DNA of 64,000 nucleotides from Chloroflexota bacterium (GCA_022824495.1 JAJDZU010000006.1:204943-268942), one strand, 5' to 3'; counted from the first letter of the stretch, positions 1 to 8,752 are shown. The notes: generated by a model from the letters alone, not told the origin. Translations and numbers: made by a program.

Positions 1-533
1 ACGATCTGGTCACCGCTCTTGCGCATCGTGTTGGCGATGACCACGTGGTCCTCGATCAGCTGATAGAAGTCCCGATCGGTGGACACGATCACGCGGTACC
101 GCCCCGCGCCGGCGCCGCGCACCAGGTGCGCCATCACATCGTCCGCTTCGGCGCCCGTCGTTTCTTCAAACTGGAGGCCAATGGTCCGCAAGCCCTCAAA
201 GAGGGTCGGCAGCCACGCCAGGTGCGAGTAGTCGGCGCCGGCTCGATTCGCCTTGTAGTCCGGCGCCATCTCCACGCGAGATGCCGTGGAACCTTCTCCA
301 TCGAACACCACCACCGCCTCGCACGGCATCAGGCCGTGGATGGCCTTCCGAAGCAGAGCGAAGAAGCCGAACGCGGGCGTCACGTCCTCGCCCTCGCCGT
401 CCCGGATTCGCGCCGGAAATCCGTAGGCGGCCCGCCAGAGCAGGTTCATGCCGTCGACGACGACCAGGGGTGGGGGATTGGCCTGTGGACGTTGGTGCGC
501 TGATATCCGGGGCTCGCTCGCGCGCGCGGCCAA
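1..533 (-). CDS. 5'-3' exonuclease domain (DNA polymerase I N-terminus or stand-alone), partial
   Basis: Reading leftward on the minus strand, the frame gives a hydrophobic strand ending in VVVDGMNLLWRAAYG, then a glycine- and acid-rich stretch and a later DFYQLIEDHVVIA block. This is the N-terminal fold of 5'-3' exonucleases (FEN/PolA 5' nuclease family), whose first metal ligand is the Asp of the VDG motif. The protein runs off the window edge after about 175 residues, so it cannot be said whether a polymerase domain follows. No ATG lies upstream of the conserved start; TTG at 533-531 is the best candidate and CTG just upstream an alternative. The gene follows vapC on the same strand by under 30 bases. 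Confidence 0.75.
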   Translation of the reverse strand, partial: MAARASEPRISAHQRPQANPPPLVVVDGMNLLWRAAYGFPARIRDGEGEDVTPAFGFFALLRKAIHGLMPCEAVVVFDGEGSTASRVEMAPDYKANRAGADYSHLAWLPTLFEGLRTIGLQFEETTGAEADDVMAHLVRGAGAGRYRVIVSTDRDFYQLIEDHVVIANTMRKSGDQI

Positions 534-559
534 GGGTGTGGTCTGGATGGTTTTCGCGA

Positions 560-937
560 TCAGTACGGCGACTCTAGGTCGTCGAACATTGGAAAGTGCC
601 TGACGTTGGTGGTCAGGAGATCGGCATCAAGGAGAAGCGCCGTGCCAGCGATGAGATAGTCAACGTCATCGATGCCCTGGTAGGCCCGACGATACTTTCG
701 GGCCAAAGACCCGGCCGCGCGGACTACGGGCTCATCGACCGGCACCCACGTGAGCGCTGCGAAGAAGCGCTCCATGCTGTCCCGTTCGTGATCGCGCACG
801 CCCGCCAGCAACTCAAAACGTACGACTTCGCTGGCGGCCACGGTTTCGCCGGTGGTGATCAGGCTAAGCAGGAGTGTGCTGGAAGCCTCGACTCCACGCA
901 GATGGTCGATGGCTACCGAAGAGTCCAGTAGCTTCAT
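560..937 (-). CDS. vapC: VapC-type PIN-domain ribonuclease toxin
   Basis: A 125-residue PIN domain, the usual VapC size. The conserved acidic residues are in place: Asp5 in MKLLDSS, Glu42 in RFELLAG, Asp93 in [11 protein letters not shown], followed by the late TTNVRHF block. VapC toxins are Mg-dependent endoribonucleases that cleave tRNA or rRNA when their antitoxin is degraded. The ATG overlaps the TGA of the upstream antitoxin in an ATGA junction (937-934), so the two are translationally coupled. Target RNA cannot be inferred. Confidence 0.9.
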   Translation of the reverse strand: MKLLDSSVAIDHLRGVEASSTLLLSLITTGETVAASEVVRFELLAGVRDHERDSMERFFAALTWVPVDEPVVRAAGSLARKYRRAYQGIDDVDYLIAGTALLLDADLLTTNVRHFPMFDDLESPY

Positions 938-1194
938 TCAAGACCGAGTTTGCGCAACCGTTCATTGAGGTCACCGCGGATGGCGTCTACGTATTCGGCG
1001 CCGGTGAATGGACGGTCGGACCACAGACCTGCGGTGGCCTTGATCGCCAGCAGCTTGTCCGCCGTCGAGACTGTGCCAAAGGTGCGCCTGACCGCGCGCC
1101 GGATCAACTCGGACCGCGACGCGCCGGTGGCGCGCACGGCGCGATCCAGGAGCTCGAGCTCTTCGTCGCCGAGATAGACCTGTGTTCGGCTCAT
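934..1194 (-). CDS. vapB: VapB-type ribbon-helix-helix antitoxin
   Basis: About 86 residues. The N-terminus [17 protein letters not shown] followed by [15 protein letters not shown] is a classic ribbon-helix-helix DNA-binding fold; the C-terminal part would wrap the VapC partner. I place the start at the ATG at 1194 rather than the in-frame ATG at 1212, because 1212 lies inside a palindrome that looks like the operator and the RHH strand begins immediately after 1194. It probably represses its own operon together with VapC. Confidence 0.85.
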   Translation of the reverse strand: MSRTQVYLGDEELELLDRAVRATGASRSELIRRAVRRTFGTVSTADKLLAIKATAGLWSDRPFTGAEYVDAIRGDLNERLRKLGLE

Positions 1195-1205
1195 GACGCT
1201 ACTAT

Positions 1206-1219
1206 ACACCATGTGGTGT
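1206..1219. promoter_or_regulatory. Palindromic candidate operator of vapBC
   Basis: ACACCA-TG-TGGTGT is a perfect inverted repeat 12 bases upstream of the chosen vapB start, flanked by a TATAGT-like -10 on the minus strand. Position and symmetry fit autoregulation by a ribbon-helix-helix antitoxin. Inferred from position; no family consensus was available. Confidence 0.55.
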
Positions 1220-1382
1220 CTATCGCTCGCCTTGGCGTCGCGGTCGTCGCGAGGGCCGGGACGGTGAGCGTGGGGGACGCGGAAGTCGATCGGGCAAGGG
1301 CATAGACTTGGCGCGAGCGGCGATCAGCGGGCGGCGGCTTGGCCGCGTCGGCTGGTATCGAGTCTCATGAGGGCTGTCGGTC

Positions 1383-1805
1383 ATGGCGGTAGCGAAGCGG
1401 CTGCTGGCGTTCTTCCTGGTGGCTATCGGCGTCGCCGTGGCCGTGAACTTCATCCTGACGCCGGTCTACAACGACGGAACCACCGACTACCCCATCTGGC
1501 GCATCCTGAACTGGTTCATGGTGGCTGCGGCGATGGTAATCCTGGTGGTTGGTTTCCAACGGCGACGCGACCCGGCCAGCGCCGATGTCAGCGCCGTGGA
1601 ATACCTGCGCGGCAGCTTCGCCTACTACGGGGGCATCGTGCTCGTCATGCTGATGCTGTGGGAGTGGTACTGGACGTTGAACCCCTCAAGCGAGTCCGGC
1701 GACGCGGTGACAGCCCACCTGATCTACTTCCCGCTGGTCAACGCGCTCTTCGTGGTCTTGTCGCTGGCCACGGGGCGTTACCTGTGGAACGAGGCCGGCG
1801 GGTAG
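1383..1805 (+). CDS. Small four-helix membrane protein of unknown function
   Basis: 140 residues with about four hydrophobic segments: residues 5-25 (LLAFFLVAIGVAVAVNFIL), 40-58, 78-95 and 110-130. The loops carry a basic GFQRRRD patch that suggests a cytoplasmic side after the second helix. I recognise no domain. The gene stands alone between the divergent vapBC and the dehydrogenase downstream. Confidence 0.65.
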   Translation: MAVAKRLLAFFLVAIGVAVAVNFILTPVYNDGTTDYPIWRILNWFMVAAAMVILVVGFQRRRDPASADVSAVEYLRGSFAYYGGIVLVMLMLWEWYWTLNPSSESGDAVTAHLIYFPLVNALFVVLSLATGRYLWNEAGG

Positions 1806-1883
1806 CTGAACTGAGGGTTACTGCGCCATCGGCCGTCTGATGCGCTACGGTTCGGCGACCTGACCGTGCGAGGCCGCCCTTCA

Positions 1884-2918
1884 ATGTCCGAGGATTCGTT
1901 CCGCGTTGCCCTGACCGACGGCCTGCGCCACGAGCGGGTGGTCGAACACCGCCAGCCGCTGGACGCCATTGGCGCCACGCTGGACGTCGTGCCGGCGCCG
2001 ACCAGCGACGAGGAAGCCGTGGAGCGTTTTTCCGGCTACCAGGGCGTCATCTATTCGCACGGGCACTACCGCCTTCATACGTTCGACCAGTTGCCCGACC
2101 TGCTGGGCGTGATCGCGCCGACCGTGGGCGTGGACCACGTCGACATCGAGGCGGCAACGGCGGCCGGAGTGGTGGTGGGCAACATCCCCACCTTCGCCAC
2201 CGAGCAGACGGCGGACACCGCGCTGTACCTGATCCTGGGAGCGGTGCGGCGGATCCCGCGGATTCTGAGCGAGTGGGAGGCCGGGCATCGAGGCATTGCG
2301 GAGTGGGAACGCCGGATCGACCACATCGGCGACATGCGCGCCAGCACCCTGGCCCTGATTGGGCTGGGTCGGATCGGCCGTGCCGTGGCCGTACGCGCGC
2401 AGGCCTTCGGCACCCGCTGCATCGCCTACGCGCCCACCGTCTCGCCCTGGGAAGCGCAGGGCCTGGGCGTGGAACTGGTGGATCTGCACGAGGCCTTCGA
2501 ACAGGGGGACATCCTCTCGGTCCACCTGCCCTACACGCCGCGCACTCATCACTTCGTGGACGCCGGCCTGCTGGCCCGCATGAAATCCACCGCCGTGCTG
2601 ATCAACGTCTCGCGCGGACCGATCGTGGACGAAGCGGCCCTGGTGTCGGCGCTGGAGTCGGGCGCCATTGCGGCCGCCGGCGTCGACGTCTTCGAAACCG
2701 AACCTCCAACCCCCGACACACCCCTCATCAACCTGCCCAACGTCATCTGGACCCCCCACATCGGCGGCTCCACCTCCGTCAGCGTCCACCGCGTCGGCCA
2801 GGGCTCCGCCGAACAAATGGCCTGGATCGCCCAGGGCTACTGGCCCCGCGACACCGTCAACCCCGAAGTCAAGCCCCGCAAACCTCTGCAGCGGCGGGGG
2901 TATCCGGAGAGGTCGTGA
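1884..2918 (+). CDS. D-2-hydroxyacid dehydrogenase (phosphoglycerate-dehydrogenase-like)
   Basis: About 344 residues of the NAD-dependent D-isomer 2-hydroxyacid dehydrogenase family. The Rossmann motif is GLGRIGRAVA; the catalytic Arg is in NVSRGPIVDE, the Glu in GVDVFETEPP and the His in TPHIGG. Substrate could be a 2-hydroxy or 2-keto acid; the neighbours, a Gfo/Idh/MocA oxidoreductase and an MDR dehydrogenase, point to sugar or sugar-acid catabolism rather than serine synthesis. ATG at 1884 is preferred over GTG at 1866. Its stop overlaps the next start (GTGA). Confidence 0.9.
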   Translation: MSEDSFRVALTDGLRHERVVEHRQPLDAIGATLDVVPAPTSDEEAVERFSGYQGVIYSHGHYRLHTFDQLPDLLGVIAPTVGVDHVDIEAATAAGVVVGNIPTFATEQTADTALYLILGAVRRIPRILSEWEAGHRGIAEWERRIDHIGDMRASTLALIGLGRIGRAVAVRAQAFGTRCIAYAPTVSPWEAQGLGVELVDLHEAFEQGDILSVHLPYTPRTHHFVDAGLLARMKSTAVLINVSRGPIVDEAALVSALESGAIAAAGVDVFETEPPTPDTPLINLPNVIWTPHIGGSTSVSVHRVGQGSAEQMAWIAQGYWPRDTVNPEVKPRKPLQRRGYPERS

Positions 2919-3916
2919 GCGCGGACCCCATCCGCTGGGGAATCTTGTCGACGGCGCGGATTGCGCGGCGGTCGGTGGGGCCGGGAATTCTGAAGGCTCG
3001 GAATGGGGTGCTGGGGGCGGTGGCGAGCCGGTCGCTGGAGCGGGCGCGGAAGTTCGCGGCGGAGCTGGAGATTCCGACGGCTTATGGGTCGTACGAGGAT
3101 CTGTTGGCGGATCCGGTGATCGATGCGGTGTACATCCCGTTGCCGACGTCGCTGCATCACCGCTGGGTGATTGCGGCGGCGCGGGCCGGGAAGCACGTGC
3201 TGGTGGACAAGCCGTTTGCGGTTGACGCCGCCGAGGCGGTGGAGATGGTGCACGCCTGTCGGGCGGCCGGCGTGCAACTGCTCGAGGGCTTCATGTATCG
3301 CTACGACCCTCGGCACGCCCGGCTGCGCGAATTGGTGGCGGACGGGGCGATCGGCGACCTGCGCCAGATCAACACGGCGTTCTGCTTCCCCATCACCCGC
3401 GACCCCGCCAACGTACGCCTCTCGACCGAACTGGCCGGCGGAGCGCTGGGCGACCTGGGGACCTACTGCGTGAGCGTCAGCCGCCTGCACATGGGAAGCG
3501 AACCGCGACGTCTGGCGGCGCGAATGACGCACGACCCGGAGTTCGGCGTGGACTTTGACGGAAACGCGCTGCTGGAGTTCGACGATGGTCGAACCGCGAT
3601 GGTGGCGTTCAGCTTTCTGTCCTCCCGTCGGCACTTCCTGGAGTTGGTCGGAACCGAGGGAACCCTGCGGGTCGAACGCCACGTGCTGGCGCCGGGTGAA
3701 TCGACGAGCATCGAGATCCATACGCTGCGCGGGGTAGTGACGGAGCTGTTTCCGCCGTTCGACACCTACCAGGCCGAGGTCGAGAATCTGGGCGACGCGA
3801 TCCGCGGCGAGGCGGCGCCGCTGGTGGACGGCGACGAGGCCATCCGCCAGATGCGAGTGCTGGACGCCGTGAGCGAGAGTGCGCGCAGCGGCGAGTGGGT
3901 CGCGCTCAGCGAGTAG
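2915..3916 (+). CDS. Gfo/Idh/MocA family oxidoreductase
   Basis: 333 residues. The N-terminal Rossmann domain begins WGILSTARIARRSVGP; the family Lys motif reads GKHVLVDKPFA (DKP in place of the usual EKP), followed by the FMYRYDPRH helix and a C-terminal beta-sheet domain. These enzymes oxidise or reduce sugars and inositols with NAD(P). The GTG start at 2915 has GGAGAGG just upstream and shares GTGA with the preceding stop; the longer open frame upstream is an out-of-frame shadow of the dehydrogenase. Confidence 0.92.
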   Translation: MSADPIRWGILSTARIARRSVGPGILKARNGVLGAVASRSLERARKFAAELEIPTAYGSYEDLLADPVIDAVYIPLPTSLHHRWVIAAARAGKHVLVDKPFAVDAAEAVEMVHACRAAGVQLLEGFMYRYDPRHARLRELVADGAIGDLRQINTAFCFPITRDPANVRLSTELAGGALGDLGTYCVSVSRLHMGSEPRRLAARMTHDPEFGVDFDGNALLEFDDGRTAMVAFSFLSSRRHFLELVGTEGTLRVERHVLAPGESTSIEIHTLRGVVTELFPPFDTYQAEVENLGDAIRGEAAPLVDGDEAIRQMRVLDAVSESARSGEWVALSE

Positions 3917-3942
3917 AACCTCACGGCCGCGAGGAGGACGCC

Positions 3943-4923
3943 ATGAAGCGGGTAGCGAAGCCCGAGGGCAAGTTCAACGTGGTGCTGGAAGACGCGCCCA
4001 TGCCGGCCGTCGGCCCGCACGATGTGCGGGTACGCAACGTGCGCAGCCTGATCAGCCGCGGCTCGGAACTCTGGCGACGCTACATCCGGCCGGAAGCCGT
4101 GGACCCCCAGATCATGGGCTACTCGGTGGCCGGCGTAGTGGACGCCGTGGGCTCGAAGGTCGTGGGGTTTGCGCCGGGGGACCGGGTGGGGGTATCCGGG
4201 CCGCACGCACAGTTCGTGGTGCAGGACAGCCGGATTGCGTCGGCTTCGGACGGTCCGCGAATCGTGCGGATTCCGGCTGCGCTGGATTTCGAGCAGGCCA
4301 CCTTCTGGCCGCTGACCACCAGCGCCGTCCTCTGGATCGAAAACGACAACATCCAGCCCGACGACATGGTGGTGATCGTGGGCCAGGGACTGGTGGGCAG
4401 CCTGATGCTGCAGGTCGCCCGGGCCAACGGACAGGGCCGCCTAGTGGCGGTGGACGCCTTGCCCAACCGCTGCGCGCTGGCGGCCGAACTGGAAGCCGAC
4501 GAGGTGATCAACGCGGCGGACGAAGACCCGGTGGCTCAGGTGCGGAAACTGACCGGCGGCAAGGGCGCCGACGTGGTGATCTACGCCGTGGGCGGACGCG
4601 CCGGCCTGCGGGCTTTCGACCAGGCCCAACGCATGACCGCGACCGGCGGCCTGTTGCAGGTGGTTGGGCTCTACGAGGACGACCCGCTGCCGCTGTCGTC
4701 CAGCGAGATCCAGCGCAAACGTTTGATTGGCGGCGCCCTGCCCGACAGCGACCGGGTCGCCGCCTCCGCGCGCTCCCTGGACCTGCTCGCTCAAGGCCGC
4801 ATCGCCACCGACCGCATGGTCACTCACCGCTTCCCCTACCAACAGGCCCCCGAGGCATTCCACTTTCTCCACGACCACCCGGAGACGGCGTTAGGGGTGC
4901 TGATCACCTGGGACAACGACTAG
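3943..4923 (+). CDS. Medium-chain dehydrogenase/reductase (alcohol-dehydrogenase-like)
   Basis: 326 residues. A GroES-like N-terminal domain (GYSVAGVVDAVGSKVVGFAPGDRV) is followed by a nucleotide-binding domain (VIVGQGLVGSLMLQVARANG). The four-Cys structural zinc lobe of classical ADHs is absent, as in many short MDR subfamilies. The ATG follows GAGGAGG by 5 bases. It sits third in a run of dehydrogenases (1884-4923), so it probably acts on the same carbohydrate-derived substrate. Confidence 0.85.
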   Translation: MKRVAKPEGKFNVVLEDAPMPAVGPHDVRVRNVRSLISRGSELWRRYIRPEAVDPQIMGYSVAGVVDAVGSKVVGFAPGDRVGVSGPHAQFVVQDSRIASASDGPRIVRIPAALDFEQATFWPLTTSAVLWIENDNIQPDDMVVIVGQGLVGSLMLQVARANGQGRLVAVDALPNRCALAAELEADEVINAADEDPVAQVRKLTGGKGADVVIYAVGGRAGLRAFDQAQRMTATGGLLQVVGLYEDDPLPLSSSEIQRKRLIGGALPDSDRVAASARSLDLLAQGRIATDRMVTHRFPYQQAPEAFHFLHDHPETALGVLITWDND

Positions 4924-4932
4924 CTCCAACCC

Positions 4933-5739
4933 TTGATACCTGAGCCCTACTCCGAGTTCATCGTTCCGGCGTGGGGGGTGCTGCGCTGGTGGAGCGTTTT
5001 GCTGGTGGTGGGGGTTCTAGCGGGAGCGCGAGTGGCGCGGTGGCAGGCAGAACGGACAGGACTGGATCCTAGGCCGGCGCCGCTGCTGCTGCTGGTGACG
5101 GTGCCGGCGGGAATCCTGGGCGCGCGGATCTACTACCTGGCGTTCGAGTGGGAGCGACGGTTTGCGGATGAGCCGGAGCTTGCCTGGCAGATCTGGGAAG
5201 GCGGGGTGGCGCTTCACGGGGCGTTGCTGGGTGGGCTGCTGGGCATGGCGATCTTCGCGAGGCTGGCGCGCATCAGTTTCTTGCGATGGCTGGACGCCGC
5301 GGCTTTGGGGTTTCCGCTAAGTGTTGCCATCGCCCGCTGGGGCGATTACTTCAACCAGCAGTCGTTCGGGGCGCCGACGGACCTGCCGTGGGCGCTCTCG
5401 GTGGAGGAGCAGTTCCGGCCGCTGTTGTACCTGGAACAGAACGGCTTCCACCCGATGTTTCTGTATGAGTCGCTGTGGGCGCTCGTTGTCTTTCTGGGAG
5501 CGCTGGCGGTGGCGAGGCGCGGGCTCACGTCGCGGCGGGGTGACCTGGCGCTGGGGGTGTTGGCGGCGTATTCGGTGGGGCGGTTCTGGATCGAGTCGAT
5601 CCGGGCCGATCCGATCATCGTGGGCGAGGGATTGCGCCTGGCGATGATCGTGAGCGCGGGAATTGCGACCGCTGGGATCGGGGCGCTGGCGCTGCGGCGC
5701 TGGCCCGGCCGAATGTTTCACGTGAAACATTCGGGCTAG
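4933..5739 (+). CDS. lgt: Phosphatidylglycerol-prolipoprotein diacylglyceryl transferase
   Basis: 268-residue integral membrane protein, about seven hydrophobic segments. The Lgt signature is clear: ARWGDYFNQQSFGAPTDLPW, then HPMFLYESLW and a C-terminal GRFWIESIRAD. Lgt attaches diacylglycerol to the lipobox Cys of preprolipoproteins, matching the several lipoproteins in this window. It starts with TTG at 4933, nine bases after the previous stop. The last codons encode MFHVKHSG because a parS palindrome is embedded there. Confidence 0.95.
   Translation: MIPEPYSEFIVPAWGVLRWWSVLLVVGVLAGARVARWQAERTGLDPRPAPLLLLVTVPAGILGARIYYLAFEWERRFADEPELAWQIWEGGVALHGALLGGLLGMAIFARLARISFLRWLDAAALGFPLSVAIARWGDYFNQQSFGAPTDLPWALSVEEQFRPLLYLEQNGFHPMFLYESLWALVVFLGALAVARRGLTSRRGDLALGVLAAYSVGRFWIESIRADPIIVGEGLRLAMIVSAGIATAGIGALALRRWPGRMFHVKHSG
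5709..5734. promoter_or_regulatory. parS: parS centromere-like ParB-binding site
   Basis: The 16-mer tgtttcacgtgaaaca at 5714-5729 is identical to the classical bacterial parS, and the perfect palindrome extends to 26 bases (5709-5734). It lies inside the 3' end of lgt, where it is translated as MFHVKH. parS sites nucleate ParB loading and chromosome segregation and usually cluster near the origin. No parA or parB gene is in the window. Confidence 0.92.
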
Positions 5740-5741
5740 CG

Positions 5742-7157
5742 TCAGGCGGCGGATTCGGCGCTCAGGGCTTCGAAGGTGGCGTGAAGCCAGAGAGATTCGA
5801 GGGCCAATCCGAGGGCGGAAGCGGTGTCCAGCGTGGGGTCGACGGAGGTCCAGCCCGAGGCATCGCGGGTTGCGGATCGCGCGAAGAGCGGGGCGGCATT
5901 GGTGGGGACGGCGGGGTGACGGTAGGCGGAGGCGTCCAGGTGCTGCTCCCAGGGCTGGGCCACGCCTTCGGCGCGGCCGGGCGGCGCGCCGCGCATAAGG
6001 CCGCTGCGGTTGACCAGGGAGTCCCAGGCCGTCGCCAGCAAATCGCGTGCGTAGCGGCGTTCGATGGGCGGCTGGCCGTGGAAAGCGGCCAGGCGGAGCG
6101 CGCGCAGGAGCGTCGCGACTTCGTCGGCGGTATACGTGAGTCGGTCGCGCAGCCAGCCATTGTCCCGGTCGAACGAGGTGGCCAGGTCCAGGAACAGATC
6201 GCCGGCGCGCTCGCCGACGCCGCTTTCAGGCGGCATCAGCGGGGTCAGCCGGATCAGGGCGGACAGGGCGTTGGCGACTTCGAGGATGTTGGCGGGTTGC
6301 TGGTCGCGGAGCCGATAGGCGAGGCGCCGCTGCTGGACGGGGATGAAGACGCGGAAGTCGTCACGGGCCGTCACCGGGCCAAGCCGGGCCTGCGCCCTGA
6401 CCAGTCGATGGGCCTCGTCGATCTCTTCGGGAAGGCTCTTCCGGTAGAAGGCATATAGCTGGTCGGCTGCGGATTGCAACCTGGCGGCGGTCTCTTTTGA
6501 GCCGGAGGCGAGCGCCAGGCGTGCGGCATCGGCGGTGGCCCAGATGAGGTCGATGTTGCCGAGCGGGTCGTAGGTGTCGTCGGAGTCGAAGAGGACGCCG
6601 AGCCTGGGCCGGAACAGGTCGGCCTGAATGCGGTCGGAGGCCTCGACGGCAAGGGTGGCGTTTGCCGCCGCGAGCCGGAGTTCGTGCGTTCGGGCAGGGG
6701 CCGGCGCCGCGGGTGCGCGCAGCCGGTGGGCGCGGGCCAGGGCCTGGAGGAGGCGCATGTACAGGGCGGCTGTGCGGACGCGGATAACGCCGTCGGTTTG
6801 CCGCACCCGCGGCGGTCCGCCCGGGGTTGACGGGTCGTCCACGGTGGCAGTGGCGAATGGCAGGGCGATCGGGATCGCCTCCGGCCGCGTGGCGGCGAGG
6901 GCCGCATGGTGATCGGCTTCGAGGGTGTTGGCCGGCAGGCCAAGGTCGGGCTGGGTGGCGATGAGGCTGCCGACGACGCGGGCGTACCAGTAGCCCTGCC
7001 AGCCGGCGGTGGCCAGGGCGGCGGCGCGATACGGCGAGGGTTCGGGCCAGAGCTGGGACAGGCGTCGAGGCGCGACCGTCTCGCCGCAGGCGGCCAGCGC
7101 AGGTGCGACCGCAGCTAGAGCCAGCAGACGGCGTCGGCAGATTCGCTTTGTCTTCAG
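5742..7157 (-). CDS. Lipoprotein of unknown function, apparently CTG-initiated
   Basis: About 471 residues. The first GTG in frame is at 6842, but the frame continues open upstream with clear coding character and gives a lipoprotein signal peptide: RRRLLALAAVAPALAAC, with Cys in a LAAC lipobox. Between the upstream in-frame TGA and this signal there is no ATG, GTG or TTG; CTG at 7157-7155, giving M-KTKRIC, is the only sensible start. GAGAG lies four bases before it. The mature part is alpha-helical and Ala/Arg rich, with repeated helix pairs; I recognise no domain. It converges with lgt two bases away. Confidence 0.7.
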   Translation of the reverse strand: MKTKRICRRRLLALAAVAPALAACGETVAPRRLSQLWPEPSPYRAAALATAGWQGYWYARVVGSLIATQPDLGLPANTLEADHHAALAATRPEAIPIALPFATATVDDPSTPGGPPRVRQTDGVIRVRTAALYMRLLQALARAHRLRAPAAPAPARTHELRLAAANATLAVEASDRIQADLFRPRLGVLFDSDDTYDPLGNIDLIWATADAARLALASGSKETAARLQSAADQLYAFYRKSLPEEIDEAHRLVRAQARLGPVTARDDFRVFIPVQQRRLAYRLRDQQPANILEVANALSALIRLTPLMPPESGVGERAGDLFLDLATSFDRDNGWLRDRLTYTADEVATLLRALRLAAFHGQPPIERRYARDLLATAWDSLVNRSGLMRGAPPGRAEGVAQPWEQHLDASAYRHPAVPTNAAPLFARSATRDASGWTSVDPTLDTASALGLALESLWLHATFEALSAESAA

Positions 7158-7264
7158 GGGCTCTCGTCCGCGGCGAGCCGATGCATGCCTTGCGATCCCA
7201 CCTTCGCATCACTCCATGAGCTCGCGTTCGACGCGCTTGGATTGCTTCGGTCTACGATCGTGGC

Positions 7265-8254
7265 ATGCGAGGACGACGCGTGCTGCAAGCCGTGGGCGTG
7301 GCGGCGGTGGTTGGGGTGCTGTTGTTTCTGCCGCAGCGGTCGACGGCGTATGAGTTGCGGTGGGACGTGCGGATATTGCGGGACGCCATCCAGCCGATCT
7401 ACAACCCGAGTCTGACCACGCCGGACAACATCAACCTGAAGCCGCACGAGATGGTGCTGGCGGTGGAGATCAACGGCGACGCCCGCGCCTATCCGATCGA
7501 GCCGCTGGTGAGCTACGAGATCGTGAACGACGTGGTGGGCGGCGTGCCGGTGGCCATTACCTGGTGCCCGCTGTGCTACAGCGGGCTGGTCTTTGAACGG
7601 GTGTGGGAGGGGCAAACCCTGACCCTGGGGGTGCAAGGCGCGCTCTACAAGGGCGCGCAGACCTGGTGGGACCACGAGACCGGCAGCATCTGGAGCCAGG
7701 TGTTCGGCGAAGCGCTGGACGGTCCGCTGGACGGCGCCACCCTGAAGCCGGTGGTCGCTTCACTGACGCCCTGGGGCACATGGCTCGAGCAGCACCCGGC
7801 CACGCTCGTCCTAAAGCAGCGCCTATCCGTTGGCGCGCCCAACAGCACCTTTCACATCCAGAGCCAGCCCAGGGACATCTGGGTGATCGGGGTCGACATC
7901 GACGGCGCGGCGACCGGGTTCTACTTCGACGAGACGGCCCGGCTGGGCGTGCAGCAAGCGATGGTGGGCGACACGCCAGTGGTGGCCTTTGCGCACGGGA
8001 AGAGTCGGCTGGTGCGGACCTACGAATCGCGGATCGACGGGCGTCGCCTCACCTTCGACGCCGACGGAACCGACCTCATCGACCGGGAAACCGGAAGCCG
8101 GTGGGATGGGTTGAGCGGCAAGGCGATATCCGGCTCACTGGCAGGCGAGGTGCTGACCCCGGTGCCGTACTTCAGCATCTGGGACTGGGCGCTGCGATTG
8201 CATTACGGAAAGGACACGCCGATTTATCCGACTGAGTTAACGGAAGCAACCTAG
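7265..8254 (+). CDS. DUF3179 domain protein 1, secreted
   Basis: 329 residues with an N-terminal signal or anchor (AVGVAAVVGVLLFLP). It carries the DUF3179 hallmarks: ALAVEINGDARAYPIEPL-type strand, YEIVNDVVGGVPVAITWCPLCYSGLVF, and later DRETGSRWDGLSGKAISG. The WCPLC motif pairs two Cys that could bind a metal or be redox active; the family function is not established. Two further paralogues are at 40506-43303. Unlike them it has no lipobox. Confidence 0.88.
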   Translation: MRGRRVLQAVGVAAVVGVLLFLPQRSTAYELRWDVRILRDAIQPIYNPSLTTPDNINLKPHEMVLAVEINGDARAYPIEPLVSYEIVNDVVGGVPVAITWCPLCYSGLVFERVWEGQTLTLGVQGALYKGAQTWWDHETGSIWSQVFGEALDGPLDGATLKPVVASLTPWGTWLEQHPATLVLKQRLSVGAPNSTFHIQSQPRDIWVIGVDIDGAATGFYFDETARLGVQQAMVGDTPVVAFAHGKSRLVRTYESRIDGRRLTFDADGTDLIDRETGSRWDGLSGKAISGSLAGEVLTPVPYFSIWDWALRLHYGKDTPIYPTELTEAT

Positions 8255-8344
8255 CAGCGCGCTCGCCAAAGAATGTGGTCTGCAGGGTGTGAGCCTCAGC
8301 GCTTCCGAAGACTCCTGTTGACGACGGAACTAAGTCATGGATAC

Positions 8345-8752
8345 CTATGCAGTTGTCTGTCTGTCCACGAATTGAAGAGCGGCGCGCGTGAGTAACCCGG
8401 ACCGGGTCTCTCTTTCTCGATCCGCCGCTTCATCAATGATGGACAACACGCGTGAGGGCATTGTGATATTGACACGCACGGTCTTACTGGAGAGTCTAGA
8501 AATATCAACGTCTATCAGCGCCCAGACTCCGTTTTCGAAGTCCTGATTGCCTTGATGTAGATGAATCGGCTTACGTTCCGGGATGGATTCGCCATCCATA
8601 AGCAAGCCTTCAATATGACAAGCAACAGCTTCGTGGGCCGAGGTTATCGCCTCCTCGTACGATTCGCCTCCAGAGAAGCACCCGGGTAGATCGGGAACCG
8701 TGACTCCGTAGCTGCTCGTCTCGTCTTTATGTATCACGATTGGAAACCGCAT
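8345..8752 (-). CDS. hicB: HicB-family antitoxin, apparently orphan
   Basis: 135 residues. The N-terminal HicB fold reads GVTVPDLPGCFSGGESYEEAITSAHEAV, and the C-terminus (VRVNITMPSRVLSIIDEAADRERETRSGLLTRAA) is a ribbon-helix-helix DNA-binding segment. HicB antitoxins neutralise the small HicA mRNA interferase. No intact hicA is visible on either side; about 340 bases upstream hold no convincing gene, so the toxin may be lost. Confidence 0.85.
   Translation of the reverse strand: MRFPIVIHKDETSSYGVTVPDLPGCFSGGESYEEAITSAHEAVACHIEGLLMDGESIPERKPIHLHQGNQDFENGVWALIDVDISRLSSKTVRVNITMPSRVLSIIDEAADRERETRSGLLTRAALQFVDRQTTA

Noticed and set aside
6361..7212. 283-codon minus-strand frame starting ATGATG at 7212
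   Set aside because: Out of frame with the lipoprotein; Arg/Pro-rich shadow without signal peptide continuity.
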